From NCBI GenBank assembly GCA_026874595.1, contig CM049317.1, positions 30,918,901 to 30,982,900 of the forward strand: a DNA stretch of 64,000 bases, in the 5' to 3' direction. This document shows, one piece after another, positions 45,341 to 60,015 of the stretch; positions within the stretch are counted from its first letter, which is position 1, and each line of letters begins with the position of its first letter. The notes under the pieces are model-generated. The model had not been told where the DNA came from, made no database searches, and saw only the letters and a list, made by a program, of their open reading frames with translations. The stretch comes from Sipunculus nudus (lineage: Eukaryota > Annelida > Sipuncula > Golfingiida > Sipunculidae). The translations under genes and the position numbers were made by a program.

Positions 45341-48300
45341 GACATACTCATATAAAGTTGATTGTGGTTGTAAGAGATCTGGGATGATGGGTACTGTTTT
45401 CATACTAGACTATATATAGCCTCTCTCCAGTTCCAAGGGCTATTGTGTAGTCGAAGGTGTAAAAAAGTTACTGAGAACAATGTTACAATCGACTTCAATA
45501 TTTTCGATAAGGTATACAGTGTGAGATTTATAAGATTAACATTTAAGTTTTTTTTATAGTGCTTGAGATAGTTGCAGATCATTGCAGACATCGTGCAGTT
45601 ATTGATGTTACCTGCTTATCATGTGTTAGCAAAATAAACTATTTTATTTTATTTTACTTCTTTTTCGAAAGAAGGGCCCTTTTCCGCGTACCGGTAAGGT
45701 ATAGACTGACGATACCTACAGCAGTCCTTGGGCCGGTCTGCATATCTTACAATGTCTACAAGTGTAGTTAGTCGGTGTCTGAGGAAGCCATAAGTAATTG
45801 CACTGTAAAGGACTGAAACGTGTTTACACAGGGAGACATTGAGGTTTATAGAAACAGGACAGTGTGACATCCAGGTATTTTGTGTTTGCGCGATAGCCAA
45901 ATGGTTAGGAACCGAGTGATAAGGAACTTTGCTGTTTGCCGTCATGATTAGACTCTGTGTATTTATGTGATTATATTCGTTATTGGTGTAAAGGGAGCAC
46001 CTCTCCAGAGAATGCAAGTACCTTTTTTTAATATATATTGTTGATTTGTTAACACAGGATTCATTCCTTTTTATATTTGGAGTGTACGTATGTATGTGTT
46101 CATCCAGTTTGTTTGATCTTAAAAGAACTTGGACGTTAAGATCTTAACCGGTGTGACACTATACATAAATATAACGAATAGATAAACATCACTTAAAGCG
46201 GCCGGTATGTTATCCATGCACTCCTTTTTCGTGTAAACCCGCCTGTCTTTTATAGTTTTGCTACTTAGATATACAGTCACTAGATATCAAAGCCAAGCTT
46301 TAGAAAAAAAAACTCTGAGGTGTGATTCCAGATTTCGGTCGAACTAAGAACTCCGGCCGATGACTCCCTCACCCGTTCATAAATCCGGTTCTAAATCTCT
46401 TGTCGGTTATCCATATCCAGCTGGTCCCTGAACACTTGGTTTTGCTCGTTGTTTTTTCTGTGCAAGGATATTGCATTGAACGATTGATTGAAATATGTTG
46501 GAATGTAAAATGAGCTTGCTGATAAACTGAAGGTTCTCTCCTTGTTGGCTTATGCCATCTTTCTCATTCAGACATCAGTCCTCAAGTGAAATTCGCCTGC
46601 ACGGTTGTAAATTTTATAATTTTATGTTTTCATCTAATAATGAAAAACTATCAAACAATGCACTGAGGACTGTACTTCTATCAGTAAAACACAGGTTATG
46701 CTGCAGACAGTCCCAAATGGAACCTGTCATGTTATCTTAACTGTTTATTATACTGTAGATTCAGAAATAGTAGTTGGGATTTTATTTTCGTGGTTTTCGT
46801 GGATGAAGATAATCCACGAATTCATGATTCCAACGATCAAAAAATCACACGGTCAGAGGATATACGATATCTTAACGGCAGCCGGTGGTCGACTTTATAT
46901 ATATAATTGTTACCACTGGCTGAATTTTCAGTAAAGATACAAAAAACTGTTTATTACTATTTTATTATTGTTTTTGATACATTTATTAAATACACTGAAT
47001 TACTTTTCGCAAATTACTATAAAATGCGGGATTTATAAATATTCTTTTGTCAATTAATTTATTTCCGCTAATATCGTACAAACACGGCCCCCTGATATCT
47101 TTACAATAAAAAAATTTCAAAGTATAATTTAAACTGAAAACGTATCCCAACATTTCCTCTTATCAACATTTCGGGTGAAAAATACAAGAACAATACCACA
47201 TTTCTGTCGCGCAAAGCGGTAGATCTGACACGCCAAGAACGGTACACAAGTTCCAATTTTCGTAACCACAGCTATCGAAGCACGGCTTTTTCGGAACCGG
47301 CCTTTTCAACCTTCTTTCAATAGAGACTTAGCTACCTATTGGCCTAAAAGACAAGGGCCGTGTTAACTCAGTTGCATTAACGCGATTATCTCGGAACGCG
47401 AAAGAGCACTTAATCCGAATATTTTGACAACAGTTGCGTGCATAACAGGAACCCATTAATAATACATGCAGGCGGTATCTCCAAATATAGCTGACAAGAT
47501 GAATGACGAACGAACCGTGTCTCGTCTCACCGACCCGTCAGGAATTTCCAGGCGCCACTTGTGACTACCGCCTAGATTAAAAAAAAAGTTAAAAACCTTC
47601 ATGTGGACGGTCCCGTTTCATTTTAGCTCCGGTCAAGTGATGGTACACGTTTTCTCTGAACGTGGTGTGATCGGGTGTTATATCTGATAGCCGATGTATC
47701 GGATGTTACAACTAGCAGCCGGTTTATCGCCCGGCACGTGTCGGTCACGGCTGATTAATTCTTTGTAAGGCTCGGGTCGGGCGGAGCATGTTTGTTCAAC
47801 ACAGACCCGAATGACCGCGGTACATACGCACGGTGGGATAAGCATAAAAGCCGAACCACCTGTGTACATCAGGCTCGTCTTCATTGCGCACATGGAGGTA
47901 TAAATAAACAAAATTTCCTTACGTTTTCTTTGTCTTTCCACGAATTCAAGTACCCAACGATATGCGTTTTGTACAAAAACCATGAAATTTTAAGCCCACG
48001 ATATTATCTGAATCTATAGAAGTCTAACCCAACTCAACGACGGTGTGTATACAAAAATATCCAAGGAACTTACTTGGATAAAAACCTGATGGATAGATAT
48101 TGAGAGTTAGCTATAAAACGCTGAAACGATGTATACGCCTTGGTCATAAATTGGCACGACATGTGGCTCATCGGTTAGGGAATGGGCCCTGAATTTAAAA
48201 CTTCCTTTCCGGATTATTGCATATATTGCATATGGATATAATGTTCACGGATATTTAAACAAGTAAAATTTGTACATATAAACAAGGAGACGCATAAATC

Positions 48301-50796
48301 CCACTCCCACTACGAAAACAGCCACCACAAATGATACACACAGTCTCAGGAAAGTATTGATAATAAGTAGAAAATACATAAAACGCATGAAGCTTCCGAA
48401 CAGTAAAGATGTACAAATAAAATTATGCATGGCAGGTAAAATATCCGAATGTTTAATACAATTTCCTAAGAAGTGTAAAAATCTCACGGTGACTTTGTTT
48501 CGAATTTTTTGTTTCTGGAAAAACCGATCAACACATGAAACATCCATTTTCGTTTGCATCCTTTATTGTTAGATGTGTTGATTACATCGTTTATCGTCTC
48601 TAGTGTTATTTAGATCATCTTTTTTTATGTTTCTTTACATTAACTCCGTTTGCATTATCTTGTGTTACAAATTTTGTATGAATCACCTCCTGCATCAGTC
48701 ACAGATCAAGTAGCATTCACATCATCTCGCGATCCAGGTGTTATTTACCTATCTTCCGTTTCGTTTTTTATTGTACACTATATCGTGTTTCAGTTAAGGT
48801 TTATTTCATTATCATTATTATCTAGGAGATATATGCAGAATCTCTCCTTTCCAGTACTATTAATAACTCCTTTTACAACTGTCTATCTACGTTATCTAGT
48901 TTCAAGCGTTGTTTACATTTTGTTTTTAGTTTTACAGGAACTAGATACATGATGTATTTTCAGATGTGGTTAACAACAAATATTGATAAGGCCATTTTAA
49001 AGTATATTCACCATTATAAATTACATAGAATTATCAATTTGACAAAGCATTTACATAAAATTGGACTGAATAGGTATTGATAAAATATGCCTTATGAGAT
49101 CTCATGAAAAAGACATAATGAATTCTTGTTTCTAAAATTATTTCCTCTAATTAGTTTTACACAGGTTTTAATTATGGGACTGTGAAACAATTCATGCAGG
49201 AAGAAGGGAGAAGAATACATGTTATTTTTACTATTACATTGCCATATTGTCAATTATGCTGATCATCCAGAATGAAGGAAGTTGGCTGTCAGAATAGGTT
49301 CACTGAGTTAAGTACAATGTAGTAAATCTCCGCAGGGCATATGAAGCTAATGCTCTTCCAAGAATTTTCATATCTTTTATTGTTTTATGGCAAATAATAT
49401 TGTGATACCCTATATGGATAATGCACATACGAATGGATTTATATAATAAAATATTGATTATATAAAATAAGCTAGTGCCGTCAACCCGAATAAACATATA
49501 ATGACAAGTCGCCGCTTCCTTTATGATAAATGTTGGGATCATGGACCAGGAAGAAAAAGCTTGTCATAATATAACAACAGTCAATATCTGTGAAATGTCT
49601 AGTTGTTGATTTATATTTTTTATTGTGACAATAAAATGTGATATTCAGTTTCAGTATTGTTTTTAATATCCTCAAGGTTTACAACGACTGTGTATTCCTA
49701 AAAAAATATGTGATATATGGACTATCCGGACAAAGTTATTCAGTCACTTTTCCATTAGCAATCATTAATTTGTTCTCTGTTTCTGATACACTTATGATGT
49801 GGTTGCTTTGATGGCAAGGATAGATATAAGCTGGGGTAAAACTGTCAATGTTCTAGGAATATTAGTACGAATGCAACCTTATTTAATGATTTTATGATAC
49901 TTACATGCTACAAATAGTAAACAAAATCACTGTAGATGGATTTGACCCCTTGTGTTAAAATTTTAAGTTCTTGCAATCAGGAAAGTGGTAAGCCCTGCCT
50001 GAGCCATCATCAAGCTAAATTCTGAAAGTCTTAGTGTCTCAAATGCAACAGCTGTAGTTTTGCATCGCACGTTCAAAAGCTTTACAGGACTATTTGGCTA
50101 AAGTTGTATTGGAAGGACATTTTTCAGAACAACGGAGGTGATGGAGGAACAGTTATCCTCTTATTTTGATCAGAATGCTTTAGACCGAAGATGAAATTCT
50201 AAATTAAACATGAAAGGAAACACAATGTTTGAATAACTACATCGTGATATTTATTGTTCGTATTCATAAATAAAATGTAAGGCCCGATTAATTATTTAGA
50301 ATATAAATGTTTAAGCTGAAGTTTATGTATTATTTTTATCAAGGTGGTTCCCAATAAGCTTTCGGCCAAGTATAATTATTTTCAAAAGATCCTTGGCTTG
50401 TTACAACTTTGTTTCATATTAGCAAATACTGCATTTACCCACCAAAATTGGTCTTGCACACGACCCACCAAAACCATACGTTTTGATGGCACGGTCCCGT
50501 AGCAAACTTAATGACAAACTTAATAATCAGATAACAACCGATTTATAACCATCTGCATGTACTCCCAGTGTAAAGCTGATAGCTTCAGTATAACATTGAT
50601 AAAACGTTACGCCTGCCGTAGGAAATATTTATCCAGTCACCATAAAAAAATAGTTTGTGTAGGTAGTCATAATTAGTAGGCGTTTTTACATCTTTCTGAT
50701 AACATGGAAGTCATAAATAGAATTGTCTGCATTTTGACCTTTGTTGTATCGAGGGTTACAAAAAAGGCCGAAGAGCAACGGTGGGCTTCATATTGC
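45341..50796. other. No gene recognised; possible MITE end
   Basis: The long frames here (for example 45649-46017 minus, 47678-47983 minus, 48245-48559 minus with hydrophobic stretches) show no domain I can name and are not supported by repeats or splice context. Near 46755 the sequence ctgtagattcagaaatag followed by ttttcgtggttttcgtgg and a nearby inverted ccacgaattcatg looks like one end of a MITE family common in invertebrates. Around 47.1-47.9 kb the sequence is richer in CpG than its surroundings. Confidence 0.45.
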
Positions 50797-51306
50797 ATTT
50801 TATTATTATTATGCAACATTTGTATTGCGCTAAAATCTAAAATACTCTCTAGAGCGCTTTCCAAAAAAAAAAAAATGAAAACATTTAAAGTTGACAGGAT
50901 ACAGGGTTAAAACAGAAAAGAGCCTTAAAATAACGCTACACTACAGATCAAAAGCCTGTTTAAAAAGAAATGTATTGAGTTGTTTCTTAAAAATAGGAAT
51001 ATAGCCACCTTTCTTGATGCTGGCAGGTAAACTGTCCAAGAGTTTCGGGGGGGGGGGGGGGTAATAACTAGAACACTTATTACCTTAAGAAACAGTCCTA
51101 GGACAGGTGTGACTAAAAATTGTGAGGTAGAAGACCTTTTTGTCCTGGTTGCAGTTTTGAGATGTAATCGGTCACAAATGTATCCTGGTACTACGTTTTT
51201 CAAATCTTTGAAAAGAAGTAAAAGTACTTTGAAATCAATACGCTACCTGATGGGTAGCCAGTGAAGCGAAATCAGTACTGAAGTTATGTGGTCGAATTTC
51301 TGGGTT
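50797..51306 (-). mobile_element. CR1/Jockey-type LINE, 3' fragment, second copy
   Basis: The inverse of this segment aligns closely with 716-1215. Shared landmarks: gaccacataact, cttcactggctacccatca, accaggatacatttgtgac, tcttctacctcaca, gtgtagcgttatttt. It ends in a TAATAATAATAAA tail. It is 5'-truncated just before the HIT-type motif. A poly-C/G run (51046-51061) interrupts the coding piece VPGYICDRLHLKTATRTKR. Only the C-terminal tail and 3' UTR of the element are present. Confidence 0.88.
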
Positions 51307-54274
51307 TTGTTTATGATTCACTGATAATAGAAAAAAAAAAAGATAGCGTTACCCTGTTGAAGATAAAAACGCTGCCCCTGTCTAGGTTTTATATAAGATG
51401 AATACCTGGGAGAACATGTTGATGCAGTGTGTTGATTTTTAACTGTAAACTGATATGACGATAGCCAGGTGTTTTCAATCAATAGATCTACAAAATATGT
51501 CGCGAATGATGATACCAAATTTAAAGCATACTTATAAACGTTTAAGGAATTTTAACTGTTATTTCATACAAGTTATAATTGTACATAACTCCAAAAGAGA
51601 CAGTAGAATAGCTATGACCTATGGTCTAAGAATTGATAACATCTGCACTAAAACAATGCGATAAGACAAGTTATTAAAAATAGTGAAATCATTGCACGAG
51701 AAACTGGAAAATATCCGTATGTTTTAAATTGACACATTTTATCTTTTCATTAATGGTTTGTGAATGTACATTTAGGTTTTATATGGTCTGGTGACCTTCA
51801 AGTGCACTGAGCAACCGTGCATGCCGCATCTTTTTTTCCAAAGACATTTAAAGTAAGAATTTATCTCATAATTTTCTAACGGGGTGCCTTTCCCATACGA
51901 CAGATGTTACATTTGCAGTTTGGTGGGATTTACTTTTATGCATATTGCCATTTATGTCCGTTTGATTTGAGTGTGAGTTTGAATTCCTCTACTTACATCC
52001 AAATACTACATTGCAATGAGGTTTCCGGTGTAAGGCCACGGTGATTGTTTTTAATGAGAAAGCATATTAGAGTCTCTCCCCTTTAGGCTAATCAAACTTT
52101 CATCGTTGTTAAATCTGACCACGGGTCATCATCCTTGACTCATATGCCGTCAATAAGATGATATAACATAACACGTCGAAGTGAAGACGAGTTGTTACAA
52201 CCACCAATGACTAAGGTATAGGGAATTAAATTCATTATGCCTGCAAATAATAGAAGGGTAAGATCAATGGAAAACAGGCTAAGGGAGAAGAATCTAGAAA
52301 AGCATCTTAACTGCCTCAGTGCGACTGTTCTTCTGACTACACAACAACCGATGCATGTTGAATAAAACAATATATTTTCACATAAAGTTGTTCAACGCCA
52401 GTGGAATATTTTAGAGAAAGTTATCACATAGTACATAAAAAACATGAACAATAATAAGTAAGATAAGCCGATGGTTTTAATTCTTTCTTTCCTATCTACT
52501 AAATATTATGAACTTTCTTCCTGGCCAGACATTTAACCCTTTCTTTAAATCAATTCTTTATATCACCCGTGCTTTATGACAAGCAAATCTTTGATATTGT
52601 ATAGTATTTCCTAAGATAAGGGATCATCATCTCTTTTCTACTGACATTTAACTACAAATAAGTTTTGGTCTTGCGTTACCGACTAGAACTATATCCAGAG
52701 CCTCCTGACAGAAACACCTTGACCAAGAAAGCATTCATGGTCCTGTACGTTTTACATTGCAGACGCAGGTACTATAATATTTAAAACTAAGATATTAATA
52801 TGCCAGTAGAAACCATGTGTTTCAAATAGTGTTAAGAAACAGCCTTAAATGAGCATAATTGAAAATGATGACGATGCCACGGCCTTGATTAAGTTAACAC
52901 GCTGTTTTGAGAATGATAATTAAACATGCCGTTGCTCGATTATGACAGTATCGGATACATGGGTATGCCCAAATGTCTGTTATGAAATTAACATTAACGG
53001 AAGAAAACAAGCCATAGGTAAGGCGATGACTTTGCATTCTATTGTTTTTGTGGCAAGGTTTATGCAACATACAGAAACGCCATCAGATGAACCTGGAGTT
53101 TTATGATATAGGTGGAAGATAGTGCAAATAATCTCGTCTGAGTGAAGTTGTAGCTGTCATCTGTGCCTGTTTATCTGTAAAAAAAACAGTTGCTGGAACT
53201 GTTTTCTTGGCAATTGCCCACCGCCATATGCCATTCTTTTTGTTTTAATGTTTCATATTTCCTATGGATTGATCATAAATATGATAAATATGTTACTTGA
53301 AAGCTATGTTCTCACAGATATAGGTTCACGATAAGTGTTGAACAAAATTCAGATATTAAGTTAAATACCTAAACGTTCAACAAGACGTGTTTCTTCTGAA
53401 TGACATGAAAAGATGTTTACTCGCCCCCGTATTTCTAGTGTACGTGAACATTTGTCCTTTGCTGTTGCAATCGACTAAACCATGGCTAGTCACAGGTTGA
53501 GCCTTAACGGCAGTAACATTAGGGGTTGGAAATCTTGAACAGTGTGCAAAGGTGAACAGCAGTCGGATAATAATGATATTGTTGACAGATATGAATTGGT
53601 TGCATATTTTATTGAAATTACGCACACATCATATATCATAGGTTAGTGAAATGTGATGCCCAAAGTTTCTCTCAAGGTAACAGCAACGATCGGTTAGTTT
53701 CTTCAGAATATTGTAACGTGTCGGTAACAAGTAATTTAGTGGTACCAGGGAGAGAACATGTGCTCATGACAAGGTAGACTTGCTTTCAGATGATTTTCAA
53801 TTTGATATTAAGAGTAAAAAAAATGCTGACATATTTAACAAAACAACAATCATTCACATAATTAAAATAACTCATCATGATGGACGTTTAATTTCGGTTT
53901 TTCAAATGCCTTAAATATTAGGAACCCTAAAATACGCCCTACGGCCCTTAGAATTATATCAAATGATATATACAGGAAGCCAATGGATTATATTGTGTTT
54001 TTTGCTGATCCCTGAGAGATTTATCGTCTTATGTCTCAGTTACACAACGTCTCACATGTAACCTCTCGCACAGATTCACACGAACACATGCTCAGCTAAA
54101 AATTGGCTTGGTAAGGTCCTGTTTGGAATTATCTGCAGTATAACTTTGCTACAATGATAAAACAATCTTCAGTGGAACAATTGCCAGTTTCTGATTCTCG
54201 CTGAATAGTAATATATTAGTAGAATTACCCTGTGGAACCATTAGGGGTCATATTATTACTTTTATGATTAGTAA
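51307..54274. other. No gene seen
   Basis: AT-rich sequence with short unremarkable frames on both strands. No repeat copy or RNA signature was recognised within this window. Confidence 0.5.
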
Positions 54275-55957
54275 CTAACAAACAGGGTTGGAGCCATTTA
54301 CATTGAAAAGTAATAATTACAGTTACATTTACTTCCAAACATCCAAGTAACAATTACAAGTAAAATTGCTTAAATATCACAAGTAATGATTAAATTACAT
54401 TTACTTTTGAAAAGTAATTAATTACCTTCAATTACTGTATACAGAAGTATAATATACAGAGCCATGGTTCATTTAAAGTATCATTCATGCTAGAAAAGCC
54501 AACCAATAAATTTATAAAAGGAAAAAACTACAAACAAAACATCCGGTCTGATGTCATATATTAAAGTGCATGATAGCTATACTAATGATAATATATCATG
54601 GCATAATGTTAAAATTTACATTTTTCTTTCATGGAAAGGAAAAACTGGCTGTCATCATCAAATATGAACATCGCTTTTACTGTTTGTAGTATCAGTCATT
54701 GAAACATTTGCTGAATTAGTGCTTTGACACGAAATGTAGTATCTGAAAGCACATGTGGGTAAACTATATTTTAAACATATTATCTTGAAAAGAACACATA
54801 TGACATTCAGAGATATCATTTGCGTGAAAAAAATAACAATTTCATCTGATATTCTTTTACCACATATTATACTTTATCAAACAAAATTTCTTGCTTCTTG
54901 CTAACACTGGCATCTGTCTATTGGAGCACTTGTGATAATAATTGTTGGTTAAAACCTTTGGTGATGGAAAAAAACTTATAGCTACTGCTATAATCCTATA
55001 CCGTAATCTTACCAATAATCAACAAACAAATCTTTATTTTCTACAATCAATGCTGACTAAAGTTATGTGATAAGTAATGGAATTTTAACTATGGTGTGAT
55101 TTCACTAAACTCATGCTTTGTGAATAATACTTATAAATATATTCATGCTGGATATATTACAATTTGCAGGAGTGAAATTATTTACAGGAAAAGTAAATGA
55201 AAATCTAGTGCATTCACCTTGATTAACCTCTGATGAACGAAAGGTAGTAAAACTGGTATATACTCTCTTCAGGCTCAGGAAACAGTGGAGACTGTTCAGA
55301 TACTACACTCAGCCAACTTAGATAGCCCTGCTGTCTTGATACCTGTCTCTATTTACCTAATGGGTCATTGACGTTAGGTAATTCTGATTTAAGTCTCCTC
55401 AGATGATTAGCCTCTTTTCTTCATTTGATTCTCTCATTTTCAACTTATTTGGAGATAAAGAATGGTTTAATCAGATCAGTATGAATATATTCTAACCTCC
55501 ATTTCAATGAGTAAATAAAATGCAGCAAGCCCACACTTGTTTTTGTGTCGCTCTCGACAGATGTGCATAACGGAAGCCTATTACTTTATCTACACTGCAG
55601 TGGAGGGATTTGCTAAAATAAAAAGGCCAGTATAACGTATATGGCATACAAATTACCTTGCTTATTACATACATGTGTAGTATTTATTCAATAATCATAG
55701 CTTACAAACCATACTCGAGAGTGTTTGATAAACAGTGCGAAGGAATGAGTTATAATACAGTGCTGTGTCATAAATTTGGAAAATTCTTGGAAAGTAATTG
55801 AAATTACATCTATTTGTACCCTTGTAATCATTATAATTAAAATTACTTGTAATTGAATTTGACTCTATTACAACTTACATTCAATTACTTGGAAAATTGT
55901 ATTAAATTACACGTATTCACAATTACACATAACAATTACCCCAAACCTGCTAACAAA
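54275..55957. mobile_element. Non-autonomous hAT element with 8-bp target duplication
   Basis: The element at 54283-55949 (1667 bp) is flanked by the perfect 8-base repeat ctaacaaa (54275-54282 and 55950-55957), the duplication length typical of hAT transposons. It starts CAGGGTTGGAGCC and its end, inverted, reads CAGGTTTGGGGTAATT, imperfect terminal repeats. Subterminal regions (54300-54450 and 55790-55930) are dense in GTAATTAC/AATTAC units on both strands, the kind of array bound by hAT transposases. The interior has no transposase-like frame. Confidence 0.88.
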
Positions 55958-57639
55958 TCCAGAAGGAACCCTGATGTATGGAACTAAGGAATTGTGCAAC
56001 ACCCGGATGTTTTCAATGAATCGCTCTTCACAACATTCGTCGATGGTACCCATGTCCAAACGTTGCCCGATTACATAACTGAGGTATTGTAAGTGGTCCC
56101 ATGAAAGTAAATAATGCATATAATATCCAGATCCTGGTCCATGATTTTGCAGCTGGAGAGGGTAAAGGTGCGTGGTATTTGAGTCATCTCTAAATACGTA
56201 ACCGACTTCTTTATAGATTTTGTGATCTGACTGGATAAGGTCGATAAATACACAAAATCATGGCCATCTAGACCTTACCACTCCGACAGCTAACTATGTC
56301 GGTATAAAAACAAGAATTGGACATTTTATAAAGACAGGACTGTTTCAGCATAGTCAAACACCCCAATACTGCACATAATATTTGAATATAATTTTAATTA
56401 ATGGTAACAATACTATTACTTTAGTGTGGTAATGTTTATGCATTTGTACCACGGACGATTTGGAATGGAGACCGATTGATTGAAATAATCCACACCGGTA
56501 AGCTAGGTTTTGTCTAAGTCCAAAGTGCGATATGTAACGCCTCTCATGGATAATTCAATGTGACCATAGTAACTGACTTATCTATCAATACAACAAAGGT
56601 TGAGAAGCAGACAGTTCCAAATTTGATCTGTTTATATTTCCTATGTTATCTCACATTCACACATTTTGTAATTGTAGAATTTATTTGACCAAGCTACTTC
56701 CGCACGCCTGGCAAGAGCCTCTAAGTATAGAGCGCGGATCCATGCAATAACAATCACATAGCTATCTGCTTCACACTAGCTGTCTACATTTCGATGACAT
56801 ATTTGAACCGCAAAGATCGCTGAACTAATAATGTTTATATCTTAATTATCAGGAGAAGAGAATTGCTTGTTTGAATTTTTTTTGCTAAATCTTGCTGTTC
56901 ATATATTTATTATGATAAAGATTTATCAATATATTTATTACTGGATTGTTTCATATTATGACCAAATATATAAAAACATAACAGAGGGAAACCTTAAAAC
57001 AATAACATTTACTCATTATTTACATGTACGTCAGTCATCTATATTTTCAGTTCACCTTGAACCAGTGTGTATTATCAATATCTATACATCAAAACATAAC
57101 TATAATATAATAAAGCTGTTACATGCTACCATTAGCCCTTCTAACGTTACCGTATAACTACCTTATACAATATTCGGAATGAATATATAACAGAACTTGA
57201 TAGGATTAGTTCAGATGAAATAAGTATATAATCTGACCACATCAAATTGTTATATCCCTAAATTGTTCTTGGGAAACAAATAATTGTATTTACTCTCCTG
57301 CTTCTTATCTCTTTATATTTTGTTCAGTATATTTTATTATGGTTATACATTTTTGCATATCAAATACAACCGAGCAACGTGTACATTATAGATGCCAAGC
57401 ATTGTGGGGAGTATTTCCTTAAATGTTTTTCTCTTAATAACCCCCATATAATGCTCGGCTTTAATTATTGACATTATATTTTTACCAATGTGCAGGGCTA
57501 CTATCAAAGCCATCTGTAAAGAACGTACTACCAATCAAGCATTGTTTGCGTTTATAATGGTAACGTTTGCGTTAATTCTTCAATGTATGTAATCAGTTGC
57601 ACTCAAATAAAGTCTTATGGTAAAATTATTTTCCATTAT

Positions 57640-58615
57640 GAGAATGTAAATGTTTTCTCCGGGGAGTAAAATTCATTTTAAGATACATTTTTAATCATCT
57701 CAACGTAGAAAGTTATCAGAGAATTCTTTATTTCTTAACCATTACTCTGTATGAAACTATCGTGGTTAAAACCGAAATAATTAGTAATTAGCCGGTGACC
57801 AGACTGTTGATGTACATCACCAAATATACAGAAACGGAAAGCATGAAAGAGCTGCATTATTCAAACAGGGTGGTGAACAGTATTAGACAAAGTTATCCAC
57901 AGCTGATCGCACTGACGGTCAAACAGATTTGTGGCTAACAGAGTTACTATTTATCTTCTCATGAGAAATTTAAAACATTCAACCCAGTCGTATTTCAACG
58001 AAAACAGACTTCTTGTTCGGGTGACGTTTTGAGATCTTACTCGTTGACCACTCATTGTCAAAAGTCAATGATCGTGCTAACTAATATCGTACACATAAAA
58101 AGAAGACAATCACGGAATAGTCACAATTCTTAACACCTAAGACAGCGTCCGTATCTTGAGTGACCCAACACTCCTACACTTTAAATAAATCAATGTAACA
58201 AATGATACTTGTTGGGGTCGCACATTTGAGATTTTACATTCCCTCATTAGAACACAAGGATACAAAAAGTACATAAAAGCATGAATGATAGCGGTACAAC
58301 TTGAAGCATTGGATCATACGATGATCGGATTTAGTTACTAATGCGAGGTTTACAGTGGAATTATCTGGAATTTGTTTAATCTATTCGGTTACATGATTGT
58401 TTCATGTTAGTGGTAATAGCCAGGAAAGTTGATTTATAGAGAAGGAAGTTTGGTCAGGCTACCAACTACATTGCACTTTATGTGTCACTCACACTAACTG
58501 GGAGGCCGGGATGCGATGACTCAATCTCATGCAATGGTAATGTTGTTGATAGCAGCGGATATAACCCTGACAGGTTCCTGTTAGTGTCTATAGGGAACCA
58601 TCCGACCACGGACCA
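57640..58615. other. Segment private to duplicate A copy 2
   Basis: About 975 bases present here and absent between 15000 and 15070. Its last 100 bases resemble the inverse of 33600-33690. Edges lack obvious inverted repeats or target duplications, so insertion here and deletion in the other copy are equally possible. Confidence 0.55.
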
Positions 58616-59544
58616 CGCTTCCATTTTTAACCGCTGACTAATCTATTTTCTTATCCAATGTGAAAATACATGTAAAAGTCAATTTTTATGTGAGACTGCG
58701 TGAGGTTGGGTTGTACTTATTTTCTGTCGTTTTATAGTCTATTTTCACCGAGGCCGAGTTATTACCCGCCCAATTGGTTATCTTTATTTAACCCCATGAT
58801 GGCCCATAAGCCAAATTCGTTTCCTAGTGAAACGAGGCCGAACTCCCAACCAGGGATAAGGCGCAGTCACTTCTATTCAATTATATCAATGTAAGTACTG
58901 AGCATAGAGATGTGGGACCAACAGTTTGATAGGATCAAAATACTTATGGCGTTATACCGGGCTAACCCAAAATCCCACCAGCCTCTTATCCTTGAATTCT
59001 TACGAGGCATAGCATTGCGACATAACACGGATTGATATGTCTGATTTATCTTTGACACCCTTCGATATATGAACAATGAATATATTTAAGTGCATACAGA
59101 AAAAATCAGTTTTGTATCAACATTGGCAACACTGGGTGCTTCATTCTTGCCGAATCGAAGATTTTTAACACACTCCTCATGTGTATTCTGCTTCAGAAAT
59201 ATATCTAAATAGCGTTGAAGAAGAGGAAGTTAGAAAATTATAAATACTTGCAACAATTATCTTTTTTAATCCTTCGCTCTGGAACAGTGTCATCCATATT
59301 TAGGTAAAGGTTCGTTTCTCCGAAGATTTATTTGGGACCACTTTCAAACACATATATTATTAATGTCATACACTCGTAAAGCTTGCTTAATATGAGCTTT
59401 AAAACCCTAACCCGTTAAAATGTTATATATTTATGTGTGTATGTCTGCATGTGTCCATGTGAATGTAACAATCGTTAGAATAAAGGAGATTGAGACCAAG
59501 CAGCAGCACACATGACGTCTTAGTCATTACCATAGTCCTGCATT

Positions 59545-59820
59545 TTAGAAAAGACAGTGATAAATAGAAGAATCGCTTTTTACCGTCCTCGTTTGGCTGA
59601 AAACTTATCTTAGATGGAATCTTTCACCAAGGCACGGGAGTGGGTGGCATTAATGCAACATACCTTATTTGGCAGGGTGCAGAGCTATTTTCCTTTTACC
59701 CAACGTAAACAAAAGACCTTCGTTAAGTCACGCTTCTGTTCCAACCACTTTTCTGACGTGCCGCACGAGGCTCGAAAACTGCATTGGCTCCCAGGGACAA
59801 TTTTATCAATTGTGTGATGT
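59545..59820. other. Short insertion in duplicate A copy 2
   Basis: Copy 1 runs from ccatagtcctgcat directly into gaggcggctgcgg. Here about 275 bases intervene, holding a 67-codon frame (59614-59817) with a FVKSRFCSNHF stretch. Not recognised. Confidence 0.5.
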
Positions 59821-60015
59821 GTGAGGCGGCTGGAGATAACACTTCACCAGGGAAAACCAGGCATTAAACATTCCTGGTGATTGGATATTTTTGCGGTGCT
59901 GTAAGGGCCCTCGAGGGCTTCAGTGCGAAAAGCGGATCGCATAATTCGTTCCTGAACTTTCATAAACAATTTTATCTCCCGAGGGTTTCATACTTGACAC
60001 AGCAAAAGTACTTGG

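Larger units (their letters stand above)
56070..60015. repeat. Segmental duplicate A, copy 2
   Basis: Direct paralogue of 13360-16090, about 43 kb away. It has two extra pieces, at about 57640-58615 and 59545-59820, not found in copy 1. Open frames such as 56867-57157 match the nucleotide sequence of copy 1 but not a conserved reading frame. Confidence 0.85.

Noticed and set aside
45649-46017. 122-codon minus-strand frame as a host gene
   Set aside because: No domain, no splice context, no paralogue in the window; composition not distinctive.
47678-48019. Opposed frames in a CpG-richer region as a first exon or promoter
   Set aside because: Could be a promoter region, but no TATA, splice donor or coding signature supports it.
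48245-48559. 104-codon frame with hydrophobic stretches as a membrane protein
   Set aside because: AT-rich DNA readily yields Phe/Leu/Val runs; there is no start context or homology support.
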